Assembly (NCBI RefSeq): GCF_014836645.1
Contig: NZ_JACSQM010000002.1
Location: 248,001-312,000, forward strand
Direction: 5' to 3'
Source of the DNA: Fictibacillus norfolkensis
GTDB lineage: Bacteria > Bacillota > Bacilli > Bacillales > Fictibacillaceae
DNA: 64,000 nucleotides
Of the stretch, positions 43,050 through 51,933 are shown piece after piece (the first letter of the stretch is position 1; every line of letters begins with the position of its first letter). The translations under genes were made by a program, and so were the position numbers. Below the pieces are notes generated by a model. The model made no database searches and was not told the origin of the DNA. It worked only from the letters and a program-made list of their open reading frames with translations.

Positions 43050-44321
43050 TTATACCGCAATTTTTCTATTTTCGTACATCGCCTGAATGGCTTCTTCACT
43101 TTTACCTTCGTCAAATTCATTTTCACTTTTAGATACAACGATCGTTGCAATTCCGTTTCCGATTAAGTTCACAATGGCACGCGCTTCACTCATGAAACGG
43201 TCAACTCCTAATAGCAGTGCTAGTCCTTCAACTGGAATGACTTGCATAGCTGTTAGCGTTGACGCAAGAACGATGAATCCGCCGCCTGTAACGGCTGCTG
43301 CACCTTTTGACGTTAGCATCAGTACAGCGATGATCGTTAGCTGCTGTGTGATACTGAGATCGATGCCAAATACTTGAGCTAAAAAGACGACTGCCATCGA
43401 GAGGTAGATGGACGTTCCATCTAAATTAAAGGAGTAGCCGGTTGGAATAACAAGACCTACAACAGACTTCGAGCATCCAAACTTCTCCATCTTGTTCATC
43501 ATTCTTGGCAATACAGATTCTGAAGAACTTGTTCCGAGTACGATTAGGAGCTCTTCTTTTATAAATTTCAAGTATTTCCACAAACTGAATCCATACATCT
43601 TGCAGATCAGATTCAACACGATAAAAACAAAGAAGAACATCGTCGTGTACACCGAAATCATTAACTTCCCGAGCGGTACGAGTGACTCTAGACCATAGTT
43701 CCCTATGGTAAACGCCATCGCACCGAACGCTCCAAGTGGTGCTGCTTTCATGATATAACCAACGATCTTGAAAAAGACGTTCAGCAACTTTTCAAAGAAC
43801 TCAATAATGATCTTTCCGCTGTTACCGAGTGCTGTAAGTCCGACACCAAATAGAATGGAAAAGAAAAGTACTTGCAGGATATCACCTTTAGCAAATGCAT
43901 CAACCATATTGCTTGGAACGATATGTGTAACGAACTCGATCCAATCGATCTTACCGCCTTCTTCAGACGTGTATTGTGAAACATCACCTTTTTCAAGCTT
44001 TTCAAAGTCTAAGCCCGCTCCAGGTTTTAACACGTTAACAACGATCAATCCAATTACGAGTGCGAGCGTCGTTACGATTTCAAAGTAGATGAAAGCTTTA
44101 CCTCCAACCTTACCTACCTTCTTCATGTCACCCATTTTTGCGATGCCAAGTACGATCGTTAAGAAGATAATTGGTGCGATTACCATCTTAACAGCATTAA
44201 TAAATGTATCTCCTACAGGTTTCATCTGCTTCCCGAAATCTGGCCAGAACAGTCCAACAAGTACACCCACTGCGATAGCCGTTAAAACCTGAAACGTTAA
44301 GTTCTTAAATAACTTTTTCAT
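43050..44321 (-). CDS. dctP: C4-dicarboxylate:cation symporter (DctA/GltP family)
   Basis: 423 residues, eight helices and two re-entrant loops of the SLC1-like fold: [20 protein letters not shown] (HP1), [20 protein letters not shown] and [20 protein letters not shown] (HP2). Imports succinate, fumarate and malate with protons or sodium. It is the target gene of the neighbouring DctS-DctR system, named dctP as in B. subtilis. AGGAGAAG upstream. A REP-like palindrome lies in its promoter region. Confidence 0.93.
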   Translation of the reverse strand: MKKLFKNLTFQVLTAIAVGVLVGLFWPDFGKQMKPVGDTFINAVKMVIAPIIFLTIVLGIAKMGDMKKVGKVGGKAFIYFEIVTTLALVIGLIVVNVLKPGAGLDFEKLEKGDVSQYTSEEGGKIDWIEFVTHIVPSNMVDAFAKGDILQVLFFSILFGVGLTALGNSGKIIIEFFEKLLNVFFKIVGYIMKAAPLGAFGAMAFTIGNYGLESLVPLGKLMISVYTTMFFFVFIVLNLICKMYGFSLWKYLKFIKEELLIVLGTSSSESVLPRMMNKMEKFGCSKSVVGLVIPTGYSFNLDGTSIYLSMAVVFLAQVFGIDLSITQQLTIIAVLMLTSKGAAAVTGGGFIVLASTLTAMQVIPVEGLALLLGVDRFMSEARAIVNLIGNGIATIVVSKSENEFDEGKSEEAIQAMYENRKIAV

Positions 44322-44361
44322 TGTTCTTCTCCTTTCGAGTTTGAAAATGAGCTTTTAGAAA

Positions 44362-44421
44362 GTTAAATTGTCTGGGGTCTGACCCGGGGTCAGACCCCAG
44401 ACAATTTCCACACAATTTAAC
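44362..44421. repeat. REP/MITE-like palindrome, copy 1
   Basis: A 43-bp inverted repeat (44365-44407) with two perfect 21-bp arms, core GGGGTCTGACCC, and one central base. It is followed by a second AATTTAAC, so outer GTTAAATTGT/ACAATTTAAC arms are also possible. Sister copy at 51779-51834. Confidence 0.8.
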
Positions 44422-44436
44422 AAGCCAATTAAAAAA

Positions 44437-44465
44437 CGCTACCATTTGTAAAAACAATGATAGCG
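44437..44465 (-). terminator. Terminator after dctR
   Basis: CGCTATCATTGT/ACAAATGGTAGCG hairpin followed by TTTTTT on the minus strand. Confidence 0.75.
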
Positions 44466-44527
44466 CTTCCATCAATTTATTAGAATATTAAGAACTTATT
44501 GGACATTTTGGTCTTTTTGGTCTTCAT

Positions 44528-45211
44528 TTATTTTTTAAGAAGATATCGATTGACAGGTCGACCGACTGTACCGTACTGGATGTCCATTTGAATCGTGCCG
44601 CTCTTTACTAAATAATCAAGATACCTTCGAGCTGTTACTCGTGCGATGCCTATTCCTTCTGCTACCTCTTCTGCCGACTTCGCCTCTTTCTGCGCTTTTA
44701 TAAAGCTTGCGATCTGTTTAAGCGTCAGTTCGTTCAACCCTTTAGGAAGCTCCATTGTAGCTGGAACATTGCGTATTTCAGAGAAGAAGAGGTTATCCAA
44801 ATCTTTTTGTGTAGCTGTTCCGGATGGTGACAAGGTAGAGTGATACGTTCTATATTTGTTCAATGCTTTTTCAATACGCTCAAAAGTAAACGGTTTGATT
44901 ATATAATCAAACGCGCCGTTCTGCATCATAGAACGGATAGTCTCTAAATCGTTGGCAGCCGTAATAATGATAACGTCTACCTGGATTTTTTCCGTTCGAA
45001 TCTGTTGCAGTGTTTCAATCCCATCCTGCTCTGGCATGTAGATATCGAGTACGACGAGATCTGGCTTAAGCTTTTTTATCAACTTCAGCCCTTCAGTTCC
45101 ATTTGATGCTGTTTCAATTACCTTAAATCGCTTTACTTTTTCAATAAACGCTTTGTTTATCTCTAAGACCATCGGATCGTCTTCAATCAACAGAACCTTT
45201 ATCTCACTCAT
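44528..45211 (-). CDS. dctR: Response regulator DctR (CitB/CitT type)
   Basis: 227 residues from the ATG at 45211 (MSEIKVLLIEDDPMVLEINK). Receiver domain with VVLDIYMPEQDG (phosphoacceptor Asp), then a C-terminal helix-turn-helix (EEVAEGIGIARVTARRYLDY). Activates the transporter gene when DctS is triggered by C4-dicarboxylates. Its start overlaps the dctS stop by 8 bp, so the pair is coupled. Confidence 0.92.
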   Translation of the reverse strand: MSEIKVLLIEDDPMVLEINKAFIEKVKRFKVIETASNGTEGLKLIKKLKPDLVVLDIYMPEQDGIETLQQIRTEKIQVDVIIITAANDLETIRSMMQNGAFDYIIKPFTFERIEKALNKYRTYHSTLSPSGTATQKDLDNLFFSEIRNVPATMELPKGLNELTLKQIASFIKAQKEAKSAEEVAEGIGIARVTARRYLDYLVKSGTIQMDIQYGTVGRPVNRYLLKK

Positions 45212-46802
45212 CCTCTTCACCTCTATCATTCATCGGAAAAACAATTACAATGCTAGTTCCCTGCTTTTCTTCTGATGTTACTTCTATGTCTCCGTTACCT
45301 TTTTCTATAATCTGACGAATCAGGTACAACCCGATTCCAGACCCGCTATTTCCTTTTGTCGTATATCCTCTTTCAAACATGTGGTTCTGAACTTCCTGAG
45401 TCATCCCGCAACCGTTGTCTTCGACCAAAATTGCACAAGCCTCTGAATCCTGGGCGATAGAAACATCAATCCTAGCATCATGAATTCCTTTTAGAGCGTC
45501 ATACGCATTCTCTATTAGATTACCAATAATCGTTACAAAATCATGCTGATCGAGTTGATCGGGAAACGTTTTAAGTGAGCTCTCATTATCAATGACCACT
45601 TTTATTCCGAGTTCTTTTCCGCGTCCGACTTTGCTTAACAACAAACCTGCTAGACTCTCGTTCTTGATCCTTTGATTTAGAAACCGCGTGAGTGAACCTT
45701 TTTCTTCTGATATTTGAAATACATACTGCATCGCTTTTTTCATATTGCCTAACTGAAGGAGCCCTGCAATCGTATGAAGCTTGTTCATGTGCTCGTGGTT
45801 CTGAACTCGTAGTGCCTCTACAAATGCCTTAACCCCTGTCAGTTCTTCCGCCATCTTTGCAACTTCTGTTCTATCCTGGAAAATAGCAACAGCTCCAACG
45901 ATCTTGTTATTGACTTGTATCGGCACTCGGTTACTCATAATCACTTTTCCACTTACACGAATCTCTTGATTATAAACAGGACGACTTAGTTCTATAATTT
46001 CTGGCAGACGCGTATCTGGTATTACTTCACGTATCTGCTTTCCAACAACGTCTCCACTCACAGAGAATATACTTTTTGCTTTTTCATTAAAGATCGTGAT
46101 GTGCTCCTGGTTGTCAATGGCGATTACACCTTCATGCATGGAGTGGAACGTTGCTGTTCTTTCTTCGAACATTCGGACGATCTCGTGCGGTTCCAAATAG
46201 AACATTTGCTGTTTAAGATGACGAGCTAACAGATAGGAGCCGATCACACCAAACGAGAGAACTAAGAGTAGGATGAGAGTCATCTCATCCGTCAGATCGT
46301 GAAACACTTCATAGTATCCTGGAATCACATGACCAACCACTACAACCCCGATCTGCTCTAACTCATCATTTTTGATGGGAACAAATGCCCTTACAGCTGT
46401 ACCCATCTCTCCATTTGCTTTCGAGATAAACGTATGGTCAGCAAAGGCTGCACCTTCATCACTCCCTTTAGATACTGTACCAATCATATCTTTAACAGGA
46501 TGAGAATATCGGATATGATCCATGTCCATGACTACGACATAATCTGCTTCATTAATGACTCGTATCTTTTCAACGACTGGTTCTATCTCATTCCAGCCCT
46601 TATTTATCTGAATGTATTTCTTCACTTCAGGAAGCTGCGCTACAGTGCGTGAAGTAATCATTGCACGCTTACCCAGCTCTTCCTCCTGAATATCGAGGAT
46701 TTTACCAATAATGACGACACCGCCGATAAGGATAGCATAGAGCACGATTCCCAACGTAAGGATCATTATTTTTGTTCGAATGGGTAATCGTTTTATCATC
46801 AT
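45204..46802 (-). CDS. dctS: Sensor histidine kinase DctS (CitA/DcuS type)
   Basis: 532 residues. Two membrane segments (about 14-36 and 175-195) flank a PDC/CACHE-like extracytoplasmic sensor domain; then a PAS domain (FHSMHEGVIAIDNQEHITIF), a SpoB-like dimerisation helix with the phosphoacceptor His (NHEHMNKLHTIAGLLQLG) and an ATPase domain (LVEDNGCGMT, GSGIGLYLIRQII). Senses external C4-dicarboxylates. AAGGAGG upstream. Divergent from dctB across a shared 96-bp promoter gap. Confidence 0.93.
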   Translation of the reverse strand: MMIKRLPIRTKIMILTLGIVLYAILIGGVVIIGKILDIQEEELGKRAMITSRTVAQLPEVKKYIQINKGWNEIEPVVEKIRVINEADYVVVMDMDHIRYSHPVKDMIGTVSKGSDEGAAFADHTFISKANGEMGTAVRAFVPIKNDELEQIGVVVVGHVIPGYYEVFHDLTDEMTLILLLVLSFGVIGSYLLARHLKQQMFYLEPHEIVRMFEERTATFHSMHEGVIAIDNQEHITIFNEKAKSIFSVSGDVVGKQIREVIPDTRLPEIIELSRPVYNQEIRVSGKVIMSNRVPIQVNNKIVGAVAIFQDRTEVAKMAEELTGVKAFVEALRVQNHEHMNKLHTIAGLLQLGNMKKAMQYVFQISEEKGSLTRFLNQRIKNESLAGLLLSKVGRGKELGIKVVIDNESSLKTFPDQLDQHDFVTIIGNLIENAYDALKGIHDARIDVSIAQDSEACAILVEDNGCGMTQEVQNHMFERGYTTKGNSGSGIGLYLIRQIIEKGNGDIEVTSEEKQGTSIVIVFPMNDRGEEDE

Positions 46803-46898
46803 TTACTAGCATCCTCCTTTTCATTGTCCCTATTGTATCATTTCAATTTCAATATGTTAGACTATTTAAAAAAGTAACGGATTTGGGGTAATTCATGG

Positions 46899-47960
46899 AT
46901 GAAATCTTTCATTGGGATCGCACTGATACTGATAGCGGGTTTAGCCGTATCAATCTGGATTGGTTTTCATACAAAAATGGCAGAAGGAACACTTCCCTTT
47001 GATGATGATCAAAAAGGCATACAGGACCAAGTTGTCATCAAGTTTAGTCACGTCGTGGCAGAGAATACTCCCAAGGGGCTAGCGGCTCAACGTTTTGCAA
47101 ATCGGGTAAACGAGAAATCAAATGGTCAGATAAAAATTGAAGTGATTCCAAACGGTGGACTCTACTCCGATCAAGAAGAGCTTGAAGCTCTGCAGCGTGG
47201 TGATGTGCATATGATTGCACCAGCTACAACAAAGCTAAGCTCATTTTCACCAAAATGGCAGGTTCTTGATCTTCCTTATGCTATGCCTACTTCTGAAAGT
47301 ATAATAGAAGCGTTAAACGGAGACATCGGTAGCACGTTGCTTCAGTCACTAGAAGAGAAAGATATGAAAGGTCTTACGTTATGGATCAATGGATTTAAAC
47401 AGATTACCACAAACGACGGTTCTGTCGTTCACCCCGATGATTTAAAAGGGCAAAACCTGCGAATCATGCCTAGTTCAGTGCTTGAGAATCAATTTGATCA
47501 AGTTGGGGCTAAAGCAGTTGGATTGGATTTTAACGATACGTACCGATTATTGGAATCTGGAGAATTGAACGGTGAGGAGAACACGATATCTAACATCTAT
47601 TCTAAAAAATTCTTTGATGTACAAAGTCACCTTACGATAAGCAATCATGGATTTTTAGGGTATGCCGTGATCATGAATGATGAGTTTTGGAGCAATCTTA
47701 CGAAGAAGCAGCAGAGAATCATAACTGAAGCTTTGGATGAAGCTTCTCGCTGGAACCAGACTCAATCTTTCGCGATGAACGATGAACAGCTGGCATTGAT
47801 CGAGAGAAACTCTTCAATCGATATTCATTACCTGACAAAAGAAGAAAAAAGAGAGTGGGCGAATCGATGGGAGCCCGTGTACCGAGCGTTTAAAAATGAG
47901 ATTGGAGATGATCTTCTTTCCAAAATGATTCAATTAAGAGATTCCTATAAAGATTTTTAA
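46899..47960 (+). CDS. dctB: DctB, TRAP-type C4-dicarboxylate-binding protein
   Basis: 353 residues with an N-terminal membrane anchor or signal (FIGIALILIAGLAVSIWI) and a TRAP-type DctP substrate-binding fold (VIKFSHVVAENTPKGLAAQR, LQRGDVHMIAPATTKLSSFS, LKGQNLRIMPSS). In B. subtilis DctB is not part of a TRAP transporter but binds the ligand together with DctS for sensing. No TRAP membrane genes are present, which supports the same role. GGGGTAATTC before the ATG. Confidence 0.92.
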   Translation: MKSFIGIALILIAGLAVSIWIGFHTKMAEGTLPFDDDQKGIQDQVVIKFSHVVAENTPKGLAAQRFANRVNEKSNGQIKIEVIPNGGLYSDQEELEALQRGDVHMIAPATTKLSSFSPKWQVLDLPYAMPTSESIIEALNGDIGSTLLQSLEEKDMKGLTLWINGFKQITTNDGSVVHPDDLKGQNLRIMPSSVLENQFDQVGAKAVGLDFNDTYRLLESGELNGEENTISNIYSKKFFDVQSHLTISNHGFLGYAVIMNDEFWSNLTKKQQRIITEALDEASRWNQTQSFAMNDEQLALIERNSSIDIHYLTKEEKREWANRWEPVYRAFKNEIGDDLLSKMIQLRDSYKDF

Positions 47961-47972
47961 TCGAAAACAAAT

Positions 47973-48008
47973 CTAGGTGCTGATTCTTTAATATTCAGCA
48001 CCCTTTTT
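47973..48008 (+). terminator. Terminator after dctB
   Basis: GGTGCTGA/TTCAGCACC hairpin followed by CTTTTTATT. It overlaps the start of the convergent CWC gene's 3' end. Confidence 0.75.
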
Positions 48009-48176
48009 ATTCCATTCCTCCACACACGTTTGGCAAATACACGTTTCACGATTTGAAGCAGCACATTCAAGAAGTTGAGCTGGAATCTGAACGTTCATAC
48101 ACCAACACGTTTCTGGGTTCTTTTCGTTTGAAATTGCACAGACATTATCTCCCTTACATAACGGGCACTCAGACAA
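47988..48176 (-). CDS. Cysteine-rich CWC-family protein
   Basis: 62 residues. CPLCKGDNVC, NPETCWCMNVQIP and CICQTCVEEW: nine Cys in a zinc-finger-like pattern known as the cysteine-rich CWC family. Function unknown. Starts 8 bp inside the end of the HxlR gene, so it is co-transcribed with it. Confidence 0.8.
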   Translation of the reverse strand: MSECPLCKGDNVCAISNEKNPETCWCMNVQIPAQLLECAASNRETCICQTCVEEWNKKGAEY

Positions 48177-48513
48177 GATCTGTCACCTTTACCTGCATCT
48201 CTTTTCCCCATTCTGCCAAGGATTTTAACGATGGAATTAAAGCTTCTCCTGCCTCCGTTAATGAATACTCCACTCTAGGTGGCATCTCCATGAATTGCGT
48301 TCGGACCACCAGTCCATGTTTTTCCATCTCTTTTAAAGACTGAGATAAAACCATGTTTGTGATTCCATCCACCTGACGCTTCAGTTCGTTATATCGTATC
48401 GTCTTATTTTTCCACAATGCCCAGATGATTGGAAGTCTCCATTTACTCCCGATTAGTGTCAGAGCAAATGTTAACGGGCAATCTTCTTTTCTCTTATATC
48501 CTTCCTCACTCAT
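48169..48513 (-). CDS. HxlR-family transcriptional regulator
   Basis: 114 residues of a winged-helix HxlR/DUF24 regulator: CPLTFALTLIGSKWRLPIIW, ITNMVLSQSLKEMEKHGLV and YSLTEAGEAL. The conserved N-terminal Cys (ECPL, about residue 13) could sense electrophiles or disulfide stress, as in YodB. Heads a two-gene unit with the CWC protein, divergent from a GNAT gene. Confidence 0.88.
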   Translation of the reverse strand: MSEEGYKRKEDCPLTFALTLIGSKWRLPIIWALWKNKTIRYNELKRQVDGITNMVLSQSLKEMEKHGLVVRTQFMEMPPRVEYSLTEAGEALIPSLKSLAEWGKEMQVKVTDLV

Positions 48514-48629
48514 GTTCAGGCTCCTTTAATCAGTTTTTACTGACTTAGTAAGAAATTACTGCATACTTGTTTTCCATTTTCTATGTAATAAAATTATAGC
48601 GTAAAGAACAACGTATGGGAGTGAATAAA

Positions 48630-49172
48630 ATGGAATTAAAATACGAGATTATTCCTGATCATGAGATCGAGGTTTGCCGAGAACTCTGTAACGAGCTCAT
48701 GAAGTATCAAAAATCAAAAGCCGACATAAGCCCTGAATTCTTTGACTCCATGAACTTTGAAACGCGCTTAATTCCGTCCGTACATAAAGCGATGCATAAC
48801 TATATCGTCGTTGTTAAAGATAAAAATGAACCTGTTGGTTACGTTTATGCAAACATTTCTCCGAAAGAGGTGTACCGCAACGATTTTGCCACCTTTTTTG
48901 ATATGAATTCCGTTCAGAGAGAAGCCGTCGGTTGCCTTTCCCAGTTTTATATGAAGAATGAGTACAGAAAATATGGAGTGGGTTCTAAACTATTTAACAT
49001 GTCTATGGACTGGCTTTCTTCTTTTGATGAAGTGGATGATTACTTTATCTACGTTTCCAATGGGAACGATGACGCATTATCCTTTTATCAACGTAAAGGA
49101 TTTACAGTCAGTCATGAGATATTAGACGGTTTCATCTCGGTTCTACGCAGTAAGAAAGTAAGAAGTAATTAA
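48630..49172 (+). CDS. GNAT acetyltransferase
   Basis: 180 residues from the ATG at 48630 (MELKYEIIPDHEIEVCRELC), with GGGAGTGA upstream. GCLSQFYMKNEYRKYGVGSK (acetyl-CoA loop) and YVSNGNDDALSFYQRKGF. Target unknown. It is divergent from the HxlR regulator across 116 bp and may be its target. Confidence 0.85.
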   Translation: MELKYEIIPDHEIEVCRELCNELMKYQKSKADISPEFFDSMNFETRLIPSVHKAMHNYIVVVKDKNEPVGYVYANISPKEVYRNDFATFFDMNSVQREAVGCLSQFYMKNEYRKYGVGSKLFNMSMDWLSSFDEVDDYFIYVSNGNDDALSFYQRKGFTVSHEILDGFISVLRSKKVRSN

Positions 49173-49381
49173 CTTCTTTTCATTTATTAGGTCCTTATAA
49201 CTGTTTTTCAAAGCCTCTTTAGTTCCTCCCTTTGTAACTAGTTTTCTCGTTTTACAAATCTGTAAAATGAAATTAATAAAAGTATTGTAGAATAAAACCT
49301 GTTTCACCAACATTTTGAAATATGTGAAACAACTAGAAATACAAAGTGCAAGGTGTAAAAATTAAATGGGTGGAGGCGTTG

Positions 49382-50563
49382 ATGATGAAAAGGCATGAAA
49401 ACAAAAAGTTTCTTTCGCTTTTCTCAGTAGTAATTGCGTTAGTGGTCAGCACGTTAGCATTTATTCCCGCTCTTCAAGCGGCTGGAGATGGATCGTGGTC
49501 CAGTCCTTATTCAGTTTCTCAAAGTATCTCGAATCAGAACAATTCTGCAAAGACTGTTCAAGGTTATGTAGTAGGACAACCTACCGCAACAACAACCGTA
49601 GTAACAAGCAATTATCCAAATGATTATGCACTTGCTTTAGCAGACAGTCCCACTGAAACAAACACAGCTAATATGGTTTATGTTCAGATTCCAACATCTT
49701 ACCGATCACAGTTTGGTCTAAAAACAAACCCTACTTTAAAAGGTCAATCCATTAAAGTAACAGGCAGTCTGGCGGCTTACTTCTCGCATGCTGGCCTAAA
49801 AGATCCAACAGCTATGGAGAAAGCATCTGGCACAACACCTACAGATCCGCCTACAGATCCCACTGACCCACCAACTTTTGATGAATCGTATTATGATCCT
49901 GCTCAAGGAAAAACTGGCGCAGCATTAAAGACGGCTCTTCACAATATTATCGACGATCATACTGAACTCTCTTATGATGCCGTATGGAACGCTCTTAAAG
50001 TAACCGATCAAGATCCAAACAACAGCAACAATGTCATCCTTCTATACACCGGCCGTTCGCAGAGCAAAACCACTAACGGTGGGAATGTAAACGATTGGAA
50101 CCGTGAGCACGTTTGGGCAAAATCACATGGAGACTTTGGAACAGCGATGGGTCCGGGTACGGATATCCATCACTTGCGTCCAACTGATGTAAGTGTAAAC
50201 AGTTCTCGAGGAAACCTTGATTTTGATAATGGCGGCTCGCAGCATTCTGAGGCACTTGGCAACTATTACGACAGCGACTCATGGGAACCACGTGATGCAG
50301 TAAAAGGCGACGTTGCCCGCATGTTGTTTTACATGGCTGTTCGTTATGAAGGGGACAGCGGTGAACCACAACTAGAATTGAACAACAACGTTAATAATGG
50401 TACGGCTCCTTATCACGGTAAGATGTCTGTGTTGCTGCAATGGCACTTAGAGGATCCGGTTGATAACTGGGAGCGCAACCGAAACAACATCATCTACGAA
50501 GATTATCAGCATAACCGCAACCCATTCATCGACCACCCAGAATGGGCTGAGGAAATCTGGTAG
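49382..50563 (+). CDS. Secreted endonuclease I (BsnB/NucM-like) with N-terminal DUF6359-like domain
   Basis: 393 residues from the ATG at 49382, with GGTGGAGGCG upstream. Signal peptide to LQAA, an OB-like domain (about residues 35-150: WSSPYSVSQSISNQNNSAKT), a TDPPTDPTDPP linker, then an endonuclease I (beta-beta-alpha metal) domain: NREHVWAKSHGDFG, GPGTDIHHLRPTDVSVNSSR and WHLEDPVDNWERNRNN. A non-specific extracellular nuclease that helps scavenge DNA. The preceding 49173-49381 is AT-rich promoter DNA. Confidence 0.92.
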   Translation: MMKRHENKKFLSLFSVVIALVVSTLAFIPALQAAGDGSWSSPYSVSQSISNQNNSAKTVQGYVVGQPTATTTVVTSNYPNDYALALADSPTETNTANMVYVQIPTSYRSQFGLKTNPTLKGQSIKVTGSLAAYFSHAGLKDPTAMEKASGTTPTDPPTDPTDPPTFDESYYDPAQGKTGAALKTALHNIIDDHTELSYDAVWNALKVTDQDPNNSNNVILLYTGRSQSKTTNGGNVNDWNREHVWAKSHGDFGTAMGPGTDIHHLRPTDVSVNSSRGNLDFDNGGSQHSEALGNYYDSDSWEPRDAVKGDVARMLFYMAVRYEGDSGEPQLELNNNVNNGTAPYHGKMSVLLQWHLEDPVDNWERNRNNIIYEDYQHNRNPFIDHPEWAEEIW

Positions 50564-50577
50564 AAATACGTGCTAGG

Positions 50578-50602
50578 AAGGCTCACTTCGGTGGGCTTTT
50601 TT
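50578..50602 (+). terminator. Terminator after the endonuclease gene
   Basis: AGGCTCAC ttcg GTGGGCTT hairpin with a TTTTTT tail. Confidence 0.75.
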
Positions 50603-50734
50603 AGTTACTGAGTTGCTAATATTTAGTTAACGTGAATATATGGAGCAACACCATATTTAGAGGAAGCCGTGTCTTTTCTAAGACTACATAAAAGTCTGTA
50701 ATTCTTTTCAGAAACAGATAACAACAAAAAAAAA

Positions 50735-50763
50735 GAGAGTGACACACGATTCGTGCCACTCTT
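50735..50763 (-). terminator. Terminator after the MraY-like gene
   Basis: AGAGTGGCAC/GTGTCACTCT hairpin (one mismatch) followed by CTTTTTTTTT on the minus strand. Confidence 0.8.
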
Positions 50764-50764
50764 T

Positions 50765-51715
50765 TTACATAAATAACTCGTAATACACCAAACAAATGCC
50801 ACACGCCGCCCACGAAACCATCGCAAACACGGTTACGATTATATTTTCTGACCAACCATACTTGATACCGTAATGGTAATGAATTGGGGTGAAACGGAAA
50901 AGTTTCTTTTTTGTTCGTTTAAAATAAGCAACTTGTATGATGACAGAAAGCTGTTCTGCGAGATAGATAATGAAAAGGATTGGAATTAAGATCTCTACGT
51001 TTTCGATGATGGCAAGAAACGATAAGGTTCCTCCAATGGCGAGTGATCCCGTATCACCCATGAACGCTTTTGCGGGATACAAATTATAGATTAAGAAACC
51101 TAGAATTGTAGCGATCATCACTAAGCAAAAGACTTTCACTTCCGTATACTCAGTGATCACAAAGAAAAAGAAGTATGTAGGAATCGCAACCATGCCTAGA
51201 AGCCCGTCCATTCCATCGGTAAAATTAATAGCATTGGCCGTCCCGACAATAAACAGTGTGATCAGGATGAGGTAAATGATGTAAGGAAAAACAATATTAA
51301 AAGATTCTGTTACCCGTATGCTTGTATCAATGTTAAAAAGATCGATGCCGACATATAAGAGAAGAATGGTGAATGCGAACTGAAATTTTAGCTTCGTTTT
51401 TCCCGATACCCCGCCAGGATCTTGTTTTGAAGCTTTCCAAAAATCATCTAGAAAACCAATAAAACTAAACAGTATAAACGTTGCCACTAAAAAGAGCATG
51501 ACTGGACTTGTCGTGAAATAAAGCGCGACGAAAATCCCTACAAAAAACACACTTCCTAACATTAAGGGTGTTCCCTTCTTTTCCTGATGATCTTGTGGAA
51601 GTTCTACTCGAATGGGCTGTGTGAGTTTAAGTTTTTTTAAAGTCATGATTAACAGAGGCGCAAATATTACGGTTAACAAAAACGTGATAAAAGCAGGTGT
51701 TAGTTGTAACAGCAC
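50765..51715 (-). CDS. MraY-like phospho-MurNAc-pentapeptide transferase paralogue
   Basis: 316 residues, about ten membrane segments. Catalytic motifs are those of MraY: GFLDDFWK (Asp-Asp), ANAINFTDGMDGLLGMV, AFMGDTGSLAIGG and RFTPIHYHYGIKYGWSE (HHH-like loop). It is a stand-alone gene, far from any division and cell-wall cluster in this window, so it is probably a second mraY, or an enzyme transferring a related sugar phosphate to undecaprenyl phosphate. Confidence 0.87.
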   Translation of the reverse strand: MLLQLTPAFITFLLTVIFAPLLIMTLKKLKLTQPIRVELPQDHQEKKGTPLMLGSVFFVGIFVALYFTTSPVMLFLVATFILFSFIGFLDDFWKASKQDPGGVSGKTKLKFQFAFTILLLYVGIDLFNIDTSIRVTESFNIVFPYIIYLILITLFIVGTANAINFTDGMDGLLGMVAIPTYFFFFVITEYTEVKVFCLVMIATILGFLIYNLYPAKAFMGDTGSLAIGGTLSFLAIIENVEILIPILFIIYLAEQLSVIIQVAYFKRTKKKLFRFTPIHYHYGIKYGWSENIIVTVFAMVSWAACGICLVYYELFM

Positions 51716-51775
51716 GATTTTGGTCTCCTCTCTTCTTTCTCCACTGTAACTATTCGAGAAAAGATGAAAAGTTCC

Positions 51776-51834
51776 TTTAAATTGTAGGGGGTCTGACCCG
51801 GGTCAGACCCCCTACAATTTCTATACAATTTAAC
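51776..51834. repeat. REP/MITE-like palindrome, copy 2
   Basis: A perfect 42-bp palindrome (51779-51820, two 21-bp arms, core GGGGTCTGACCC) followed by CTATACAATTTAAC. It shares architecture and flank with the copy at 44362; the differing bases in one arm are matched in the other. Confidence 0.8.
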
Positions 51835-51933
51835 TAGTACAAAATGCTGTGGGACTTCCGAGTGATAGACACCTTTTCTCCAGATTGCTACTGTAAGTAA
51901 GTGTAAGAATATTCAGAATAAGGAGAATGACTT

